Source: Promethearchaeota archaeon
Lineage (GTDB): Archaea > Asgardarchaeota > Lokiarchaeia > Sigynarchaeales > SOKP01
Length of the DNA stretch: 17,685 nucleotides
Assembly (NCBI GenBank): GCA_030668025.1
Contig: DAOUUT010000041.1
Span: 1 to 17,685, forward strand
Direction: 5' to 3'
The notes under the pieces: model-generated
What the model was told of the DNA's origin: nothing
The model's database searches: none
Seen by the model: only the letters and a program-made list of their open reading frames with translations
In this document: positions 13,962 to 17,685 of the stretch, in pieces
How positions within the stretch are numbered: position 1 is the first letter of the stretch
Layout: the number at the start of each line of letters is the position of its first letter
Made by a program: the position numbers and the translations under genes

Positions 13962-14671
13962 CAGGTTAACCTCCGTTTTATAAATTCTACCATCGAATCA
14001 AAAAACAACTTACCATGTGTTGTACCTTTAGGGGTTAATATTGCTTCTGACGCGCGTTCTGGATGCGGCATTAATCCCATACAATTTCGTTCTAAATTAC
14101 AAATTCCTGCGATACTTTCCATAGATCCATTAGGATTTGCATTTTGAGTATATTTACCATTTTCATCTGAATATTTAAATACTATTTGCTCGTTTTCTTC
14201 CAATTCCTTTAAGTTGTCAGCAAAATATCTTCCTTCTCCATGAGCGATAGGGATAGCAAGTACATCACCGTTTTTCATTTTGTGTGTAAAGGGGGTTTTG
14301 TTATTTTCTACTCTTATATTTATCCATTTACAAACGAATTTCAAAGAATCGTTTTGTAAGAGAGCGCCAGGAAGAAATTCAGCTTCGGTTAAGATTTGGA
14401 AACCGTTGCATATACCTAATATGGGTCTACCGTCCTTAAGCATGATACGGGCTTCATCTAGCGCGGGACTATGGGCTGCAATAATGCCAGCTCTTAAATA
14501 ATCTCCAAACGAGAATCCTCCTGGAAGAATTACACCATCAAACTCGGCTTCTTTAAAGTGGTTATGCCAAACTAAGCTGGTTTCAATTCCAATAACATTA
14601 TTCAAAACATGCATTGCATCTAAATCGCAATTTGCTCCAGGAAACTGAACAACAGCAATCTTAATAGTCAT
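13961..14671 (-). CDS. purQ: Phosphoribosylformylglycinamidine synthase glutaminase subunit PurQ
   Basis: This 236-residue class I glutamine amidotransferase releases ammonia from glutamine for PurL. It has FPGANCDLD near the start, the oxyanion region LPGGFSFGDYLRAG (49-62), and the nucleophile elbow GICNGFQ with C88. The catalytic H203 and E205 lie in LMPHPERASE. An NGS stretch and the GICNLERNCMGLMPHP ending are as in other PurQ proteins. Length is normal. The stop shares a base with the purL ATG, and its own ATG overlaps the purS stop as ATGA. These tight junctions mark a single purSQL operon with coupled translation, which fits the fixed stoichiometry of the enzyme. Confidence 0.97.
   Translation of the reverse strand: MTIKIAVVQFPGANCDLDAMHVLNNVIGIETSLVWHNHFKEAEFDGVILPGGFSFGDYLRAGIIAAHSPALDEARIMLKDGRPILGICNGFQILTEAEFLPGALLQNDSLKFVCKWINIRVENNKTPFTHKMKNGDVLAIPIAHGEGRYFADNLKELEENEQIVFKYSDENGKYTQNANPNGSMESIAGICNLERNCMGLMPHPERASEAILTPKGTTHGKLFFDSMVEFIKRRLT
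13969..13974 (-). promoter_or_regulatory. Ribosome binding site of purL
   Basis: GGAGGT lies 7 bases before the purL ATG, inside the last codons of purQ. It is part of a 10-bp palindrome AGGTTAACCT (13963-13972). Confidence 0.75.
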
Positions 14672-14937
14672 AATTTCTTCACATTTATGATGTTTAAGTT
14701 CTGTGTGACTGGATTAAATATTCTTAAATCGTTACACATGTTTGTAACAATTTCCTTGGCATTGTCTTCATTGGTCGCCTCTAGAATGATTCTTAAATAT
14801 TGACCCGAACGAACTTTGGATATTAAATCGTATCCTTTTTTTGCGAGCAAATCTCTTTTTATGGTCTCCGCTACAGGATCGCGAGCAGCAGGTTTGTTCT
14901 CCAAAGAGATTTCTATTTCAAATTCTGATTGATCCAT
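14668..14937 (-). CDS. purS: Phosphoribosylformylglycinamidine synthase subunit PurS
   Basis: This 89-residue protein matches PurS in length (about 80-90) and pattern. A first beta-strand (FEIEISLENK) leads to RDPVAETIKRDLLAKKGYDLISKVRSG, where a DP...I...L...GY..I..VR.G series is typical. A second strand (LRIILEA) and the ending LRIFNPVTQN follow, matching 'LL-NPV-E' of the family. PurS dimers bridge PurL and PurQ and help pass ammonia between them. It is the first gene of the purSQL operon. A box A-like TTTATAAATT about 45 bp upstream (14979-14988) would start transcription here rather than at purC. No ribosome site precedes its ATG. Confidence 0.92.
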   Translation of the reverse strand: MDQSEFEIEISLENKPAARDPVAETIKRDLLAKKGYDLISKVRSGQYLRIILEATNEDNAKEIVTNMCNDLRIFNPVTQNLNIINVKKL

Positions 14938-14978
14938 TTTAAAAAATAAGGTGTGTAATAATTTTAATAGTTCTTATT

Positions 14979-14988
14979 AATTTATAAA
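14979..14988 (-). promoter_or_regulatory. Putative box A of the purSQL operon
   Basis: On the minus strand TTTATAAATT lies about 42-51 bases before the purS ATG. Initiation about 25 bases downstream would give a leader of roughly 20 bases. Confidence 0.45.
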
Positions 14989-15039
14989 TAATTTTTATCA
15001 ATAAAATGCGACAAAAATGAATTATTTTTTAGCTATTAA

Positions 15040-15058
15040 AATTTAGAGCCCCTAAATT
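15040..15058 (-). other. Hairpin between the small membrane ORF and purS
   Basis: AATTTAG (15040-15046) and CTAAATT (15052-15058) pair perfectly around AGCCC. It begins 12 bases after the stop of the small ORF on the minus strand. It may end or protect the purC-side transcript, but no T tract follows directly. Confidence 0.35.
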
Positions 15059-15070
15059 GAATCTAATCTA

Positions 15071-15271
15071 TTATACTTGCATAAAGCTAACTAAAACCAA
15101 GAGTAATAACGCAAAAAGGTTGAATAGAAAACTATATTTACCGAGTTTTGGCAGCTTTTTGTCCGCAACTCTATTTTCATTTCTTTTTGTGGAAGTTAAA
15201 TCGATAATTAGCACAACAAAGCTAGACATAAACAATATAAAAACAAAGATCACTGAAATAAAAATAAACAT
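15071..15271 (-). CDS. Small two-helix membrane protein between purC and purS
   Basis: This 66-residue ORF lies 46 bp after purC on the same strand. It has two clear hydrophobic segments (about 2-24 and 46-64) joined by a basic loop (TSTKRNENRVADKKLPKLGKY). The loop would face the cytoplasm, with both ends outside. Hydrophilic and hydrophobic parts are sharply separated, which supports a real protein, but AT-rich DNA readily produces Phe/Ile/Leu-rich ORFs, and there is no ribosome site. I recognise no family and see no link to purine synthesis except position. Confidence 0.5.
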   Translation of the reverse strand: MFIFISVIFVFILFMSSFVVLIIDLTSTKRNENRVADKKLPKLGKYSFLFNLFALLLLVLVSFMQV

Positions 15272-15317
15272 AATAAAAAAATTACTATTAAATCTTATTT
15301 AAATCTTTTCCTAAGAA

Positions 15318-16295
15318 CTATAAATAATTTGTTTTCTTCAAATTGTTAACAATTCTCTCCATTACATTGACGACTTCAGCTTTAAATTCTATCCCTGTAA
15401 TCTTTTGATAGCTTTTCATGTATCTTTTTGCCAGTTCAATTTTAATTTCTGAGGAGATTGGAGGAATATCTTGATTTGGTTTAATATTTGGGAATATATT
15501 GGGGTAAGTCTCCATCAACCAACCCCGAAATATCTCTTTATCTAAAATTTCAGGTTCTTCATCGTTTTCAAATCTTTCCTCGTAGCTCTCTAACATCCAA
15601 AATCTTGAAGAATCTTGAGTGTGTATCTCGTCGATTAATAGTAATTCTCCATCTTTCAAGCCAAATTCGTATTTCGTATCTACTAATATAAGTCCGTTTT
15701 TGTTACAGTAATCTTGACCAAATTTGAACAATTTAACAGCAGCTTCTTCCATTTGTAAATATATGTCTTTAGCAATTATATTATCTTTTAAGATTGTATC
15801 TCTTGAGATATATATATCATGACCACTCTCCGCTTTAGTAGAAGGTGTTAATATAATGTCGTCTAACTTTTGATTTTTATTTAAACCGCTCGGTAAAACA
15901 ATTCCAGAAGTGTTCTCTCCTTTAGTATAACTACGCCACGCGGTTCCAGTTATATACGCTCTTACAATCATCTCCACAGGAATCATTTCACACTGATGAA
16001 CAACTGCAACGTTAGGATCTGGAATGGCTATAATATGATTTTTCACGATATTTTTAGTTTTTTCAAACCAAAAAGACGAGATTTGATTTAGCATCTGCCC
16101 TTTAAATGGAATCGTAGTAATAACGCGATCAAAAGCAGATAAACGATCTGTAGCAATAATAATTCTAGTATCGCCTTTTATGTAATTATCTCGCACTTTT
16201 CCCTTATACAATTCCCCTAAAGATGAAAAATTAGTACCATCTAAAGTCTTATCGAATTGACTTTTAATTATTTCATCAATTTTGTCAGTTACCAT
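15318..16295 (-). CDS. purC: Phosphoribosylaminoimidazole-succinocarboxamide (SAICAR) synthase PurC
   Basis: This 325-residue enzyme joins CAIR and aspartate with ATP to form SAICAR. Motifs in order are the P-loop-like LYKGKVRDNY (29-38), ATDRLSAFDRV (48-58), GQMLNQISSFWF, EMIVRAYITGTAW (108-120), STKAESGHD (152-160), LVDTKYEFGL, and LIDEIHTQDSSRFW with the aspartate/metal site. It is longer than the roughly 240-residue bacterial form and closer to the 300-residue type of yeast Ade1. The long version includes the extra GxxLPSGL segment and a C-terminal helical extension (AKRYMKSYQKITG). It is transcribed towards purSQL but separated from it by about 380 bp with a small ORF and a new promoter. 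A 7-bp AT-only hairpin precedes the gene at about 16323-16340. Confidence 0.97.
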   Translation of the reverse strand: MVTDKIDEIIKSQFDKTLDGTNFSSLGELYKGKVRDNYIKGDTRIIIATDRLSAFDRVITTIPFKGQMLNQISSFWFEKTKNIVKNHIIAIPDPNVAVVHQCEMIPVEMIVRAYITGTAWRSYTKGENTSGIVLPSGLNKNQKLDDIILTPSTKAESGHDIYISRDTILKDNIIAKDIYLQMEEAAVKLFKFGQDYCNKNGLILVDTKYEFGLKDGELLLIDEIHTQDSSRFWMLESYEERFENDEEPEILDKEIFRGWLMETYPNIFPNIKPNQDIPPISSEIKIELAKRYMKSYQKITGIEFKAEVVNVMERIVNNLKKTNYL

Positions 16296-16374
16296 GTTTA
16301 TAATTAAGATAAATAAGCATAAAAATTTTATTTTAAAATTATTAACGCAAAAATAATTAAGAATAATAAAGCGC

Positions 16375-16743
16375 TCATAGTTTTCGGTAAGAACCGTTGT
16401 TAAATTCTTCTGTTGAGTATTTAGTTCTATTTTTTTTCATTTTTTTGATAAAGATATCAGTTAGATCTACATTTACGCTATTTGCAAGGCTAATTAAATA
16501 TATAAACACGTCTGCAATCTCATCAGAGAGCCTTTCCAATATTTCCTTATTCTTACGAATAGTTTCAAGCGAATAATCTTTAAACAAAAAGATTTCGGAT
16601 AATTCTGCAACTTCAATACTAAGCGCTTGAATTAAATTTTTTGGAATATGAAATTTGCCCCAGTTTCGTTCTCTAACAAATTCTCGCACTTCTTTTTTAA
16701 AAAAAGAAATTGTTGTGTTATCGTCTTTAAGAATTGGATTCAT
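16375..16743 (-). CDS. MazG/dCTPase-like nucleotide pyrophosphohydrolase
   Basis: This 122-residue protein has the all-alpha NTP-PPase layout. FVRERNWGKFHIPKNLIQAL (22-41) is the typical opening of the dCTPase (DCTPP1)/iMazG group. The metal-binding EVAE motif (E44, E47) and DEIADVFIYL (E75, D78) make up the ExxE-ExxD set, and the KKNRTKYS ending corresponds to the usual 'K..N..KYP', with Ser in place of Pro. Such enzymes cleave non-canonical or excess dNTPs to dNMP and pyrophosphate and keep the pool clean. The substrate is inferred. It lies 79 bp before purC and 46 bp after the alpha/beta hydrolase on the same strand, so it belongs to a nucleotide-metabolism neighbourhood. Confidence 0.87.
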   Translation of the reverse strand: MNPILKDDNTTISFFKKEVREFVRERNWGKFHIPKNLIQALSIEVAELSEIFLFKDYSLETIRKNKEILERLSDEIADVFIYLISLANSVNVDLTDIFIKKMKKNRTKYSTEEFNNGSYRKL

Positions 16744-16789
16744 AATTATGTAAACTACAAGAAAATGGATAATAATTAAGATATTATAG

Positions 16790-17623
16790 CTAGCATCTTT
16801 TAATAAACTCGCATATTAACTGATTAATTACATCCTTTCGTTGTGCGGGCGCGAAGTGCCCTGCTATATCAATAATTTCAAGCTTAGAATTTGGAATCAT
16901 TTTATGGAGTTCTTCCGACATTTGTTCGGGAGCAAAATTATCTAATCTTCCACCAATGATAAGCGTGGGGCACTTAATACCAGAGGGGTCGTATTCATTA
17001 ATCTCATTTATCATACTAAAAATCTGATCTTCAATAAGCATATACAATTCGTCTTTAGTCATCTTCGTTCCATTTAAACAGTCAGCTAACGAAGTTAAAA
17101 TATAGGGTATAATTTTATCCAAAATATCCTCTACAGAATTTGCAACCACCTCTAAAAAATTCATGCGGATAAAATATGGAAGTAGGTTGTAAAATATATT
17201 TCTAACTACATTATCAATTATTATGTATCCTGAATTTAACAAAATTAAGAATTCTACATCATCAGGATATTTCATACAAACTAATTGTCCGATCATACCT
17301 CCAACAAGAGAATGTCCAATAATTCCATATTTTTCATTTACACCTAAATTCTCTAATAAATCCTCAAGATCTCTTATGATATCGTGCCTTAAATTCTTAG
17401 TAAGATTTATTTCTACAGGATGATCGCTCCTTCCATGCCCTAACGCATCAAAAGCTATGATACGGTAGTTTTTTCTTAACATTTGTATTTGCCCTTTGAA
17501 AAATGAAGCTGAAGAGGCGAAGCCGTGAAGTAAAATTATAGTACGATCGTTTTTATCCTTAGATTCGCCGTTGATATCTTCGTAATACAAATTATAACCT
17601 TCTTGGTTTTTAAAGAAGGGCAT
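16790..17623 (-). CDS. Alpha/beta-hydrolase fold protein
   Basis: This 277-residue hydrolase has the oxyanion HG pair (LLHGFASSASFF, 33-34), a FDALGHGRSD strand-loop, the nucleophile elbow GHSLVGG (S105), the acid D228 in GGRLDNFAP and the base H256 in AGHFAPAQ. A helical cap spans about 135-215. The triad is complete, so an esterase, lipase or related C-C hydrolase is likely, but no substrate can be named. The elbow reads G-H-S-L-V-G-G, one residue longer than the common GHSxGG, so valine takes the position usually held by a small glycine. It starts with ATG at 17623. The 62 bp beyond it to the window edge show only AT-rich promoter-like sequence. Confidence 0.88.
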   Translation of the reverse strand: MPFFKNQEGYNLYYEDINGESKDKNDRTIILLHGFASSASFFKGQIQMLRKNYRIIAFDALGHGRSDHPVEINLTKNLRHDIIRDLEDLLENLGVNEKYGIIGHSLVGGMIGQLVCMKYPDDVEFLILLNSGYIIIDNVVRNIFYNLLPYFIRMNFLEVVANSVEDILDKIIPYILTSLADCLNGTKMTKDELYMLIEDQIFSMINEINEYDPSGIKCPTLIIGGRLDNFAPEQMSEELHKMIPNSKLEIIDIAGHFAPAQRKDVINQLICEFIKRC

Positions 17624-17685
17624 GGTATCAAAATTTTATTTATTGGGTTTAATTTTGTAAATTAAAGTACAAACAAATACTTTTC

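Noticed and set aside
15057..15302. 81-codon plus-strand ORF opposite the small membrane ORF
   Set aside because: It is Lys/Asn/Ile-rich, the antisense shadow of a hydrophobic ORF, and runs against all neighbouring genes.
16323..16340. AT-only hairpin before purC as a riboswitch
   Set aside because: Only 7 bp of A/T pairs; no purine-riboswitch-like junction or conserved bases.

Overview
The window is an AT-rich stretch of about 17.7 kb from an archaeon. The archaeal reading rests on the split PurS/PurQ/PurL system, a PadR-Hsp20 pair, an archaeal-type ribbon-helix-helix regulator, TATA-like box A elements and GGTGA/GGAGG ribosome sites with GTG and TTG starts. Several families and small proteins look like those of Asgard (Lokiarchaeia-like) genomes, but that placement is inference. 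No tRNA, rRNA, CRISPR array or insertion sequence was found.

Left part (1-3736): the edge cuts the 3' end of a probable type IIG restriction-modification gene. It converges on a protein made of two copies of one cysteine-containing domain with an exact 178-residue period. Next, on the minus strand, come a metal-dependent amidohydrolase and a divergent Na+/Ca2+-exchanger-like protein. A small RHH regulator follows, whose frame is interrupted by 39 extra bases containing TGA.

Middle (4220-7092, plus strand): a tight three-gene operon encodes an ABC ATPase, its six-helix permease, and a two-anchor membrane protein with a large sequon-rich outer domain. Operator-like inverted repeats lie in front of it.

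7248-11470: a small multi-helix membrane protein with a doubtful start is followed by a PadR regulator co-transcribed with an Hsp20 chaperone behind two direct-repeat boxes exactly 50 bp apart. Two HAD phosphatases, both starting with TTG, flank a 0.5 kb region. That region holds a 30-codon coding-like ORF overlapping the first phosphatase and an RNA-like hairpin locus. A 66-residue CxxC protein follows.

Right part (11715-17623, all minus strand): purL, purQ and purS form a tightly coupled operon for formylglycinamidine ribonucleotide synthase. Upstream lie a small two-helix membrane ORF, purC, a MazG/dCTPase-like pyrophosphohydrolase and an alpha/beta hydrolase. This is a nucleotide-metabolism block. 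PurSQL performs step 4 of purine synthesis and PurC the SAICAR step.

Most of the window is ordinary. The items most worth a second look are the interrupted RHH gene next to the ABC operon, the paired boxes before PadR-Hsp20, the duplicated-domain protein, the 30-codon coupled ORF, and the structured region at 10.1-10.4 kb.
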